Origin: Candidatus Calditenuis fumarioli | Lineage (GTDB): Archaea; Thermoproteota; Nitrososphaeria_A; Caldarchaeales; Calditenuaceae | Assembly: GCA_030059665.1 (NCBI GenBank) | Contig: JANVYR010000001.1 | Span: 769,668-832,086 of the forward strand | Reading direction: 5' to 3' | Length of the DNA: 62,419 nucleotides | Part shown: positions 50,746-58,441 of the stretch, one piece after another | Layout of the letters: each line of letters opens with the position of its first letter | How positions within the stretch are numbered: the first letter of the stretch is position 1 | Made by a program: the position numbers and the translations under genes | The notes under the pieces: model-generated | Told to the model about the DNA's origin: nothing | What the model saw: only the letters and a program-made list of their open reading frames with translations | Databases searched by the model: none

Positions 50746-51912
50746 ATGAGGACGGTCTACTTGGCCGGCGTGGGGTACACGAAGGTCTCCGAGCACTGGG
50801 ACCGGTCCCTGACGGAGCTGGCCGCTGAGGCGGCGCTCGCTGCGGTGAGGGATGCCGGCGTCGAGCGGGTGGACGCGATCTACTTCGCGAACGCGGCCGC
50901 AGAGATCACCTCGCACCAGATGGGGATCAGCGCGATCGTCTCAGAGGAGCTCGGTCTCTCCGGCGTTCCCTCCGTCAGGGTCGAGTGCGGTGAGGCCTCC
51001 GGGATGGCGGCGCTCTTTCAGGCACACGCGGCCGTCTCCTCGGGTTTGGCGGAGGTGGCCCTCGTAGTCGGTGCCGAAAAGCTCTCCGATCTGATGCCGG
51101 AGGAGTTCAACACGGTCTTCTCGATGACGCTCCCGTACGAGACGATGGGCTTCGCCGGCGTGACGCCCACCGCGATAGCGGCCCTGCTCTACCGCGTCTA
51201 CATGGAACGCTATGAGGTCCCTCAGGAGTTCGTGGCCCAGTTCCCGGCACTGATGCACAGGAACGCGAAGGGGGTGCCCCACGCCCAGTTCCCGTTCGAG
51301 GTGAAGCTAGAGGACGTGCTCTCGTCCCCTCCCGTCGCCCCTCCTCTCAGGAGGCTAGAGTGCACCGCGCCCTGCGACGGGGCCGCAGCGGTGGTGCTCG
51401 TCTCCGAGGAGTCGGTGGGAGGAGCGAGGTCGGGGACCGTCACGAAGCTCGCAGGCGTCAGCCTGAGGACCGATTACGCCTCGCCGTTCGATCGGGAGGA
51501 CCCGCTCCACCTCTCATCGGTCGCGCTCTCGGTGGAGGAGGCCCTGCTACGGTCGGGCATCGACCGCGATGAGCTGGACGTCCTCGAGCTCCACGATTCC
51601 TTCTCGATCATGGCTCCTCTGGTGCTGGAGAGCGCCGGTTTCTCTCCGAAGGGGAGGAGCGGCCTCGAGCTGAAGGAGGGGAGGTTCGAGCTCGGAGGGG
51701 AGCTTCCCATCAACACCTTCGGCGGGCTGAAGGCGAGGGGTCATCCTTTCGGGGCATCTGCGCTCTACCAGGTCGCGGAGCTCCACCTCCAGCTCACAGG
51801 GAGGGCGGGGAAGAACCAGCTGGACAGGGCCAAGAGCGGCATGGCGGTCTCCACCACCGGGTTCGGAGCCCTGTCGGGTGCGGCAGTCCTCATCGGAGGT
51901 GACAGCGCGTGA
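50746..51912 (+). CDS. Archaeal acetoacetyl-CoA thiolase
   Basis: 388 residues. YLAGVGYTKVSEHWDRSL starts the first half; the nucleophilic cysteine is in RVECGEASGMAAL near 85; LELHDSFSIMAPLVLE and GGLKARGHPFGASALYQ contain the catalytic His residues; the last Cys of bacterial thiolases is replaced, as in other archaeal members. It joins two acetyl-CoA. Start six bases after the HMG-CoA synthase stop; its end overlaps the DUF35 gene. Confidence 0.92.
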   Translation: MRTVYLAGVGYTKVSEHWDRSLTELAAEAALAAVRDAGVERVDAIYFANAAAEITSHQMGISAIVSEELGLSGVPSVRVECGEASGMAALFQAHAAVSSGLAEVALVVGAEKLSDLMPEEFNTVFSMTLPYETMGFAGVTPTAIAALLYRVYMERYEVPQEFVAQFPALMHRNAKGVPHAQFPFEVKLEDVLSSPPVAPPLRRLECTAPCDGAAAVVLVSEESVGGARSGTVTKLAGVSLRTDYASPFDREDPLHLSSVALSVEEALLRSGIDRDELDVLELHDSFSIMAPLVLESAGFSPKGRSGLELKEGRFELGGELPINTFGGLKARGHPFGASALYQVAELHLQLTGRAGKNQLDRAKSGMAVSTTGFGALSGAAVLIGGDSA

Positions 51913-52316
51913 GGCCCGGCATACGTCCCCAGGAGCACTGGCGCTCGAAGAGGTTCAGGTACATGCTGGAGGTGCTCAGGTGTGCCAACTGCGGCACCGT
52001 CAACGCCACCCGCAGGTCAGTCTGCCGTCGCTGCAGGTCCACCTCCCTCGTCCGCGAGAGGCTTCCAGAGAGGGCCAGGCTCTTGGCCTTCACGGAGGTC
52101 AAGTCCGCGACCGACGTGCACGACGAGATGGCTCCCTACCTGGTGGGCCTGCTCGAGTTCGAGGACGGCACGAGGATAGTGGCGCAGCTGACGGACGCCG
52201 ACTACGAGGAGCTCAGGCCCGGCATGGAGATGGAGATGGTCGTCCGGAAGATCGCCCAGGACGGCGAGTCCGGCGTGATAGTCTACGGCTTCAAGTTCAG
52301 GCCCGTCGTCTCCTGA
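51909..52316 (+). CDS. DUF35 OB-fold/zinc ribbon protein, thiolase partner
   Basis: 135 residues from a GTG at 51909 overlapping the thiolase stop (GTGA). Zinc ribbon CANCGTVNATRRSVCRRC near residues 25-42, then an OB-fold starting RLLAFTEVKSA. It bridges HMG-CoA synthase and thiolase, holding the shared CoA-binding site in the archaeal complex. The three-gene order is the standard archaeal one. Confidence 0.92.
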   Translation: MRPGIRPQEHWRSKRFRYMLEVLRCANCGTVNATRRSVCRRCRSTSLVRERLPERARLLAFTEVKSATDVHDEMAPYLVGLLEFEDGTRIVAQLTDADYEELRPGMEMEMVVRKIAQDGESGVIVYGFKFRPVVS

Positions 52317-52367
52317 GCCACCGTCGCGGCCCTTCCGTTCTTCCGTCGCAGCGTCGCCTCGAAAGGC

Positions 52368-52374
52368 TCTTATC
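52368..52374 (+). promoter_or_regulatory. TATA box of the PDO gene
   Basis: TCTTATC, centred 28 bases before the ATG at 52399; leaderless transcript predicted. Confidence 0.5.
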
Positions 52375-52398
52375 GTCAGCTGAGGGTTCGGGTAAAGA

Positions 52399-53082
52399 AT
52401 GCAGGTCCTGAAGGAGAGGGAGAGGAAGTACGTCCGGCAGCTCTTCGAGAAGGAGCTCTCGGGCGACGTCAGGCTAGTGGTCTTCACGCAGAAGTTCGAG
52501 TGCGAGGGGTGCGAGATCACCAGGAGCATCGCCGAGGAGCTGGCAGAGCTTTCGCCACACCTGAGCGTTGAGGTATACGACTTCGAGGAGAACGCAGACC
52601 TCGCGAGGAAGTGGAAAGTCGACAAGATACCGGCGCTGCTCGTCTTCGGCAAGAGGGAGTACGGCATCAGGTACTTCGGCATGCCCACAGGGTACGAGTT
52701 CTCCGCCCTCCTGGACGACATAGTGGACGTCTCGAAGGGGAGGTCCAGGCTCTCGGAGGCCACCAGGTCTAGGCTCAAGGAGATCTCTGAGCCGGTTCAC
52801 ATCCAGGTCTTCGTGACGCCGACGTGCCCCTACTGCCCCAGGGCAGTCAGGACGGCCCACATGTTCGCGCTCGAGAACGAGAACTTCGTGGGCGACATGA
52901 TCGAGTCGCTGGAGTTCCCCCATCTGGCTAACAAGTACAACGTGATGGCGGTCCCGAAGGTGGTGATCAACGACACCCTCGCCTTCGAGGGGGCGGTTCC
53001 GGAGCACATCTTCCTTGAATACGTCCTTCACGCCCTGGAGCACGCGAGGGAGGGCCACGGACACCACCATCACGGTCATTAG
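52399..53082 (+). CDS. Protein disulfide oxidoreductase (glutaredoxin-like, two thioredoxin folds)
   Basis: 227 residues. Two thioredoxin-like domains, each with a CxxC: FECEGCEITR near 35 (CEGC) and TPTCPYCPRAV near 146 (CPYC), the latter followed by the cis-proline loop NVMAVPKVVIN. PDOs form and isomerise intracellular disulfides in thermophiles. A His-rich tail EGHGHHHHGH after the second domain is unusual and may bind metal. It lies between the DUF35 gene and the rpo3 operon. Confidence 0.92.
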   Translation: MQVLKERERKYVRQLFEKELSGDVRLVVFTQKFECEGCEITRSIAEELAELSPHLSVEVYDFEENADLARKWKVDKIPALLVFGKREYGIRYFGMPTGYEFSALLDDIVDVSKGRSRLSEATRSRLKEISEPVHIQVFVTPTCPYCPRAVRTAHMFALENENFVGDMIESLEFPHLANKYNVMAVPKVVINDTLAFEGAVPEHIFLEYVLHALEHAREGHGHHHHGH

Positions 53083-53106
53083 GAACGCGGTTCATTTCGG
53101 GGCAGG

Positions 53107-53760
53107 ATGGAGGCGAGGGTCCTCAGGGATGACGGGAAGTCGATCGAGCTGGAGCTGAAGGGCGTACCGCTCTCGATAGCCAACGCGATAAGGAGGCACC
53201 TGATCAACGAGGTACCCACGATGGCGGTCGAGGAGGTGATGGTGATCGAGAACTCCTCATCGGTTTACAACGAGGTCCTAGCCCACAGGATCTCGCTCAT
53301 ACCCTTCAAAACCGACCTGGACAACTTCGTGCTGCCGGAGGAGTGCGACTGCGGCAACAGGCTCGGTTGCGACAGGTGCGTGGTCAGGTTCTCGCTTAGG
53401 GCGAAAGCCGTCTCGGAGGTGGTCACGGTCTACTCGAGGGACCTGGTGAGGGAGACGGGGACGGAGGTGGTGGAGCCGGTGAGCGGGGACTTCCCGATCG
53501 TGAAGCTCGCGCCTGGTCAGGCGATCGAGATGGAGCTCTACGTCCGGCTCGGGACCGGAAAGAAGCACGCGAAGTGGATACCCGGGATAGCCACGCTCTA
53601 CGACGGCCCCGACGGTTCCAGGACGCTGTACTTCGAGTCCTTCGGGTTCCTCCCCCCTGCCAGGGCGGTTCTGGAGGCGGCGAAGATATTTGAGAAGAGG
53701 ACCGGCGAGCTGGAGAGGGTCCTGATGGAGGCGTTGGGGGATGCCGGGAAGGAAGCCTGA
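53107..53760 (+). CDS. rpo3: RNA polymerase subunit Rpo3 (RpoD)
   Basis: 217 residues. KGVPLSIANAIRRHLINEVP is the alpha-like dimerisation motif, then MVIENSSSVYNEVLAHRISLIPF. A short cysteine-rich loop CDCGNRLGCDRC near residue 80 stands where some archaeal Rpo3 carry an Fe-S domain; here the insertion is too short for a complete ferredoxin-like domain. It pairs with Rpo11 for polymerase assembly. It is followed by eL18 with 20-base overlap. Confidence 0.95.
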   Translation: MEARVLRDDGKSIELELKGVPLSIANAIRRHLINEVPTMAVEEVMVIENSSSVYNEVLAHRISLIPFKTDLDNFVLPEECDCGNRLGCDRCVVRFSLRAKAVSEVVTVYSRDLVRETGTEVVEPVSGDFPIVKLAPGQAIEMELYVRLGTGKKHAKWIPGIATLYDGPDGSRTLYFESFGFLPPARAVLEAAKIFEKRTGELERVLMEALGDAGKEA

Positions 53761-54100
53761 GCCGACGAGGTACGCGCATTTGGTCAGGGTCGTCAGCAGG
53801 CTGGCGGAGGAGAGCCCGTTCTGGGAGAGGGTGCTCGAGGAGCTGAAGAGGAGCAAGAGGTCCAGGAGGGTGGTGAACGTGGAGAAGCTCAATCGGGTCA
53901 CGAGGCCGAACGAGAGGGTGCTGGTCCTCGGGAAGCTGCTCGGGACCGGCAGGCTCAACCACCCGCTCACCGTGATCGCGTTCGACTTCTCAGAGGCTTC
54001 CTACAGGAAGGTCCAGGAGGCCGGTGGCACGCCGCTCTACCTCGACCAGTTCATAGCCTCGGGCAAACCCGACGTCTCCGGCATCAGGCTGGTGGGGTGA
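53741..54100 (+). CDS. rpl18e: Ribosomal protein eL18
   Basis: 119 residues. PFWERVLEELKRSKRSRRVVN followed by VEKLNRVTRP, then LVLGKLLGTGRLNHPLTVIAFDFSE. It lies between rpo3 and rpl13, the standard archaeal order, overlapping rpo3 by 20 bases and rpl13 by one. Confidence 0.95.
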   Translation: MPGRKPEPTRYAHLVRVVSRLAEESPFWERVLEELKRSKRSRRVVNVEKLNRVTRPNERVLVLGKLLGTGRLNHPLTVIAFDFSEASYRKVQEAGGTPLYLDQFIASGKPDVSGIRLVG

Positions 54101-54576
54101 TGGTGGTGAGCGCGGAGGACCTGGTGGTGATAGACGGCTCGAACCACAGGCTCGGCAGGCTCGCCTCCCGGGTGGCTAAGATGCTCCTAGAGGGGAAGAG
54201 GGTGGTGGTGCTGAACGCCGACAAGATCGTCATCACCGGCAGCAAGTCCGCAATCCTCGCCAGGTACCAGTACCTCCTCGACAGGACGTGGCTCTCCTCG
54301 ATCGAGAGGGTCCAGGTTTGGAACCCGAGGAGGCCCGACAGGATCTTCTGGTACACCGTCCGCAGGATGCTGCCGAGGAAGAAGCCGAAGGGCAGGGAGG
54401 CCCTCTCCAGGCTGAGGGTCTACAACGGCGTGCCCGAGGAGTTCTCGAACTTCAAGGCCGTCACCGTCGAGGACGCGCTGCACAGGAGCGAGATCAGCCG
54501 CTCGGGCAAGCTGATCAAGTGGATGACGCTCGGCGAGCTCTCCAAGCTCATAGGCGGGAAGGTGAGAGCGGAGTAA
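54100..54576 (+). CDS. rpl13: Ribosomal protein uL13
   Basis: 158 residues from the ATG at 54100, one base over the eL18 stop; a GTG at 54097 is an alternative. VVIDGSNHRLGRLASRVAKM is the N-terminal motif, then VVVLNADKIVITGSK and MLPRKKPKGREALSRLRVY. rps9 normally comes next in archaea but is missing here, replaced by an uncharacterised winged-helix gene. Confidence 0.95.
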   Translation: MVVSAEDLVVIDGSNHRLGRLASRVAKMLLEGKRVVVLNADKIVITGSKSAILARYQYLLDRTWLSSIERVQVWNPRRPDRIFWYTVRRMLPRKKPKGREALSRLRVYNGVPEEFSNFKAVTVEDALHRSEISRSGKLIKWMTLGELSKLIGGKVRAE

Positions 54577-54580
54577 GGTC

Positions 54581-54979
54581 ATGCCCTCGCCAGAGCGCAA
54601 TGCGATCGTGCTCCTCCTCAAGAAGAGCAGGAGGCATCTGGGACCGGATGAGGTAGTGGCGGTCCTCGGGGCCGTCGCGCAGATGGGTGAGGGGCCCTTC
54701 TCGCTGAGGGAGCTGAGGAGGTACCTCCCCGAGAGGATGGTCGCGAAACGTAACGTGATGAGGAGCGTGGGCGCTCTGCTCCAGACCCTCGTCTCCATCG
54801 GCTACCTCGAGCGCTTCAGCCAGCGGAGGTACAGGAAGAGGTACGAGAGCCTAGCGCACTACCTCATGTCGCAGGTCATGGAGCTAGCCAACCTCGAGAC
54901 CTCGGCTGTCCAGCAGCCCCAGCAGGAGGAGAAGGTGCTGAGGGTTCTGGGCTCCAAGAAGGCAGGCAGATCTGGCTGA
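54581..54979 (+). CDS. Winged-helix-like protein of unknown function
   Basis: 132 residues four bases after rpl13 and probably co-transcribed. FSLRELRRYLPERMVAKRNVM and SVGALLQTLVSIGYLERF form a likely winged helix; the region SQRRYRKRYESLAHYLMSQ is basic, and the tail is Gln/Lys-rich. Position in a ribosomal operon suggests a role linked to translation or transcription. No family recognised. Confidence 0.65.
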   Translation: MPSPERNAIVLLLKKSRRHLGPDEVVAVLGAVAQMGEGPFSLRELRRYLPERMVAKRNVMRSVGALLQTLVSIGYLERFSQRRYRKRYESLAHYLMSQVMELANLETSAVQQPQQEEKVLRVLGSKKAGRSG

Positions 54980-55068
54980 CCGGCGGGGAGCGTCGCCACA
55001 ACCCTGCCGTTCGCACGTCCTCCAACCGAGCCCAGACGAGGCACGGGCCGGTACGATGCCGAGATGAG

Positions 55069-55075
55069 CTTTATT
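55069..55075 (+). promoter_or_regulatory. TATA box of the PhoU-like gene
   Basis: CTTTATT, centred 29 bases before the GTG at 55101. Confidence 0.5.
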
Positions 55076-55100
55076 CCAAAGCGGACCATATCAGTGGTGA

Positions 55101-55769
55101 GTGGGGTTGGCGTTCACCGGTCGTCAGAAGCTTGAGGACGTGAGGAGGCTCGTGCTGATGCTGGCGAAGGACCACACGAGGAAGTCCCTGCTCGCGGTGA
55201 AGACCCTGGCGCAGATACTCGAGGGTATCCGTGAAGGCGTACGGGAGGAGCAGGCGTTCAGCTCGAAGTACGCCGAGATACTGAAGATCGACGACGAGTG
55301 CAAGGAGCTGAGGCTCCAGGCCGAGAGGGGGGTCCTCGAGATAGGGGCGCTCCTGGCGGAGCGGGGCGAGTACATCAGGTTCCTCGGGTGCATCGACCGG
55401 ATACCTGACAGGATCGAGGGAGCGGCGTACAGGCTGCTGGCCCTGACCAAGATCTCGTATCCGAGCGGGGACGTGGTGACGGCGATCCAATCGATACTCG
55501 AGAAGGTCCGGGACTCGGTCGAGTCGCTCAACCGCGCCATCACGGCCCTCGAGATGGACTCGGGCCAGGGCCACAGGCTGCTGAGGGAGGTCTCGGAGCG
55601 CGAGAGGGAGGTCGACGAGGTCTTCAGGAGGGTGACGGTTGAGCTGCTGAGGAAGGAGCTCCCGCTGCCGCAGCTTTTGCTGGCAAGGGAGGTCATCGAC
55701 ATGCTCGAGTCCGTCGCGGACACCACCGAGGAGGCGGCCAACGTATTGACCGTGCTCTACCCTGCCTGA
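55101..55769 (+). CDS. DUF47/PhoU-like protein
   Basis: 222 residues from a GTG at 55101, leaderless from the TATT box. All alpha-helical with heptad-like repeats: RRLVLMLAKDHTRKSLLAVK, LEIGALLAERGEYIRFLGCI and a final EVIDMLESVADTTEEAANVL, which recall the Asp/Glu-rich metal-binding helices of PhoU and DUF47. Family members accompany PiT phosphate transporters and may regulate them. No PiT gene is nearby. Its stop overlaps endA by one base. Confidence 0.75.
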   Translation: MGLAFTGRQKLEDVRRLVLMLAKDHTRKSLLAVKTLAQILEGIREGVREEQAFSSKYAEILKIDDECKELRLQAERGVLEIGALLAERGEYIRFLGCIDRIPDRIEGAAYRLLALTKISYPSGDVVTAIQSILEKVRDSVESLNRAITALEMDSGQGHRLLREVSEREREVDEVFRRVTVELLRKELPLPQLLLAREVIDMLESVADTTEEAANVLTVLYPA

Positions 55770-56341
55770 TGCCCTTGTCCGGAGGAAACCCGAGGCCGCG
55801 CTTCAGGGGCGTCTACGTCCAGGGGAGCGTGGTCGTTCTCGACCCAGATATGGCAAGGGAGCTCTACTCGCTGGGTTACTACGGGAAGCCGCTCGGCGTT
55901 CCGAAGCCGAAGGGGGCTGACTTCGAGGCTCCGCTGGTGATGGACCTCATAGAGGCCAGGTACCTCGTCGAGTCGGGTCTCCTTGAGGTCTACAGGGACG
56001 GCCGCAGGATGAGCCTGGAGGAGCTGGTGGAGCTGGGGAGGAAGCATTACAGCAGGTACGACGAGCTCTGCGCCGTCTACACCGACCTCAAGAGGAGGGG
56101 GTTCTACGTCACCAGCGGGATCAAGTTCGGCTCCGACTTCGCAGCGTACATTTACGGCCCTGGAATAGACCACGCGCCGTTCATCGTCCTGGTGAGGAGC
56201 CCAGATGACGTCCTCTCCGCGAGCGACCTGATAAGGGCCGGCAGGCTCTCGCGCTCGGTGAGGAAGAGCTTCCTGATAGCAGTGCCAGACACCTCCACGG
56301 GAAGGGTCAGGTACGTCTCCGTGAACAGGGCCGAGCTCTGA
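55769..56341 (+). CDS. endA: tRNA-splicing endonuclease
   Basis: 190 residues. The catalytic triad is visible: Tyr in RRGFYVTSGIKFGSDFAAY, His in DHAPFIVLV, Lys in SVRKSFLIAV. The N-terminal domain has the YYGKPLG region and DLIEARYLVESG. It removes introns from tRNA and rRNA precursors by recognising bulge-helix-bulge structures. Length fits the single-type (alpha4) or catalytic subunit form. It overlaps the PhoU-like gene by one base. Confidence 0.92.
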   Translation: MPLSGGNPRPRFRGVYVQGSVVVLDPDMARELYSLGYYGKPLGVPKPKGADFEAPLVMDLIEARYLVESGLLEVYRDGRRMSLEELVELGRKHYSRYDELCAVYTDLKRRGFYVTSGIKFGSDFAAYIYGPGIDHAPFIVLVRSPDDVLSASDLIRAGRLSRSVRKSFLIAVPDTSTGRVRYVSVNRAEL

Positions 56342-56436
56342 GGGGGCCCTCGCCGATACCTGGGTATTCCTTCCGTATTGGCCGGTCTCCGGTCTCCTCG
56401 GAAGGCTTACCGCATGGGTTGCAGGTTGGCGGTCGG

Positions 56437-56841
56437 ATGAGGACCTTCGCCGTCTCCGTCAGGAGGGGGGAACTGGAGGTCAGGGTCGAGGGCGGATCCG
56501 CGGAGGAAGTCATCTCGGCGCTTCCTGAGCTGAGGCGGATCCTCGAGGCAGCGACGGCCGAGCTGAGGCCCCAGCCCTCACCGGGTGCCCCGACGGTCCC
56601 ATCGAAGAGGAGGGGCAAGTCGGAGGCTGTACTGGCGCTCGAGATCATCGAGACGCAGCTGATACCCTCCGGCTTCTTCTCGTCGCCGAGGTCCACCAAG
56701 GAGGTCAGGGAGGAGATCCAGCGCCTCAGCGGCCTCAAACTCCAGAGCCGGAAGGTCAGCCAGGCCCTCGGGGTGCTGTACGAGAAGGGCGTCCTCAGGC
56801 GGACCGGACCGAGGGGAGACTACAGGTACTTCTCGGTCTGA
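56437..56841 (+). CDS. Winged-helix protein of unknown function
   Basis: 134 residues from the ATG at 56437; an upstream TTG at 56419 is possible. The N-terminal 45 residues form a small alpha/beta unit (MRTFAVSVRRGELEVRVEG). A Pro-rich linker leads to a C-terminal winged helix (SPRSTKEVREEIQRLSGLKL, KVSQALGVLYEKGVLRRTG). It may be a DNA- or RNA-binding regulator. Family not recognised. Confidence 0.65.
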   Translation: MRTFAVSVRRGELEVRVEGGSAEEVISALPELRRILEAATAELRPQPSPGAPTVPSKRRGKSEAVLALEIIETQLIPSGFFSSPRSTKEVREEIQRLSGLKLQSRKVSQALGVLYEKGVLRRTGPRGDYRYFSV

Positions 56842-56875
56842 CGTGCTCCATCCGCCATCGTTCCCCGGCGAGACC

Positions 56876-56883
56876 GTTTTAAC
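56876..56883 (+). promoter_or_regulatory. TATA box of the aIF2-alpha operon
   Basis: GTTTTAAC, centred 29 bases before the ATG at 56908; leaderless transcript predicted. Confidence 0.6.
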
Positions 56884-56907
56884 CAGCGAGGCGCTGGTTG
56901 AGCTGGC

Positions 56908-57705
56908 ATGTCCCTGCTGCTGAGGAAGAGGGGCTTCCCGAAGGAGGGGGAGCTGGTGGTGGCAACGGTCAAGGAGACCTTCAAGCACGGCGCCGTGGTG
57001 ACGCTCGACGAGTACGGCGACCTGGAGGCCTTCGTTCACATCTCCGAGGTCTCGCTCAAGTGGGTCAGGAACATCTCCGACTACCTGAGGGTAGGTCACA
57101 AGACCGTGTTGAAGGTGATCAGGAGCGATCCCGAGAAGCTCCAGGTCGACGCCAGCCTCAGGAGGGTCTCGAAGAAAGAGCAGGCGGAGAAGATGATGGA
57201 GTGGAGCAGAAGGGTCAAGGTCTCGAAGATGATCGAGGCCGTCATGAAGGAGACCGGGACACCGCTTGAAACTGTAGTCTCGGGCCTGATCGAGCCCGCG
57301 CTGGACAGGGGCAGGGAGGTTCACGAGCTGCTGGAGGAGGTGGCGTCCGGTGAGGAGCTCCCGAGCTGGGTGAAGCTTCCTCCGGAGTTCGCGGAGAGGC
57401 TGGTCGAGCGGGCCCGGAGGGAGCTGAAGAGGCCGACGTACGTCGTGAAGGCGGTGGTGAAGATGACCTCGAGGTTCGGTGGGGTCGAGAGGCTTAGGAA
57501 GGCCGCGGAGGAGGGCATGTCGGTCGGTAACGGTCAGGTGAGGATCACGCTGATCGGCTCACCGCGATACATGATCAGGGTCGAGGCGGGGGACCGGCAG
57601 CAGGCCGAGGAGATGCTGTCGCAGGCCATCGAGCGGATGAAGTCCGTCCTCTCCGGGCCCGGTGACGAGCTGGTGGTCGTCGAGGGGCCGGGTGGTGGCT
57701 CCTGA
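56908..57705 (+). CDS. aif2a: Translation initiation factor aIF2 subunit alpha
   Basis: 265 residues. An S1 domain from about 10 to 85 (GELVVATVKETFKHGAVVTL, AFVHISEVSLKWVRNISDYL) is followed by a helical domain and a C-terminal alpha/beta domain ending in the glycine-rich VVEGPGGGS. It binds the gamma subunit and helps deliver initiator tRNA. It heads the aIF2-alpha, nop10, HD, priL operon, a widespread archaeal arrangement in its first two genes. Confidence 0.95.
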   Translation: MSLLLRKRGFPKEGELVVATVKETFKHGAVVTLDEYGDLEAFVHISEVSLKWVRNISDYLRVGHKTVLKVIRSDPEKLQVDASLRRVSKKEQAEKMMEWSRRVKVSKMIEAVMKETGTPLETVVSGLIEPALDRGREVHELLEEVASGEELPSWVKLPPEFAERLVERARRELKRPTYVVKAVVKMTSRFGGVERLRKAAEEGMSVGNGQVRITLIGSPRYMIRVEAGDRQQAEEMLSQAIERMKSVLSGPGDELVVVEGPGGGS

Positions 57706-57884
57706 GCGTCCTGAGGAAGTGCACCTCCTGTGGCAGGTACACGCTCCGCGACGTCTGTCCCGCCTGCGGCTCACCGACCAGGTCCGCGCATCCGCCGCCC
57801 TTCAGCGAGGGCAGCCCGAGGCTCGAGGTCCTCGTTAGGGCGCTGATCGAGGGCCGGAGGAGACCGAATCAGGGGGGATCTTGA
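57702..57884 (+). CDS. nop10: H/ACA RNP protein Nop10 (non-ATG start)
   Basis: 60 residues, too short for standard gene finding. The protein VLRKCTSCGRYTLRDVCPACG has the CxxC...CxxC zinc ribbon and, further on, SAHPPPFSEG as in archaeal Nop10 (xLRKCPxCGRYTLKDxCPxCG, HPPRFSP). No ATG, GTG or TTG exists in frame; the best start is the CTG at 57702, which overlaps the aIF2-alpha TGA (CTGA) like a coupled ATGA. It is an essential part of the pseudouridylation and rRNA-processing H/ACA complex. It lies in its conserved place after aIF2-alpha. Confidence 0.85.
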   Translation: MSVLRKCTSCGRYTLRDVCPACGSPTRSAHPPPFSEGSPRLEVLVRALIEGRRRPNQGGS

Positions 57885-58441
57885 GCGCGGGATCCTCGGG
57901 CTGGGTTTTCGACCTCTTCGCGGCCGTCGCCTCCCTGAAGGCCCTCCGCAGGAAGGGCTGGGAGCTGAGGGGCGTCAGGGACCCCGAGAGCGTCGCCGAC
58001 CACTCCCTCTCGGTGGCGGTCCTTTCGGTGGCCCTCGCAGCCGCACGGGGCCTCGATCCGGGAAGGGCAGCGTTGATCGCCGTCCTGCACGACCTGGCCG
58101 AGTCGGTGACGGGCGACCTCACGCCCGCCGAGAAGGCAGAGCTCGGGTCGGAGAGGTTGGACCGGTTGGAGAGGGAGGCGCTCGACAGGGTCCTAGGAGG
58201 GGCTCCGGGAAGGGTCAGGGAGACGATCCTCAGGGCGCTGAGGGAGTACCGCGACGGTTCGAGCGAGGAGGGGAGGCTGGTGAGGGACGTGGACAAGCTG
58301 GAGATGGCCCTTCAGGCCCTCCTCTACCGGGACCAGCTGGGAGACTCGGGCGTGGCCGAGTTCGTTTCATCCGCGCTCAGAGAGGTCTCGGATCCGGAGA
58401 TCAGGTCGCTCATCGAGGAGGTGGTGGGCGATGGCCCGTGA
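57881..58441 (+). CDS. HD-domain hydrolase (YfbR/HDDC2-like)
   Basis: 186 residues from a TTG at 57881 overlapping the nop10 stop (TTGA). HD motifs: ESVADHSLSVAVLS near 37, AVLHDLAESVTGDLTP near 67 with the HD pair, and VRDVDKLEMALQA near 128. The layout is that of YfbR/HDDC2 5'-deoxynucleotidases, which hydrolyse nucleoside monophosphates. It overlaps priL by 11 bases. Confidence 0.82.
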   Translation: MSAGSSGWVFDLFAAVASLKALRRKGWELRGVRDPESVADHSLSVAVLSVALAAARGLDPGRAALIAVLHDLAESVTGDLTPAEKAELGSERLDRLEREALDRVLGGAPGRVRETILRALREYRDGSSEEGRLVRDVDKLEMALQALLYRDQLGDSGVAEFVSSALREVSDPEIRSLIEEVVGDGP

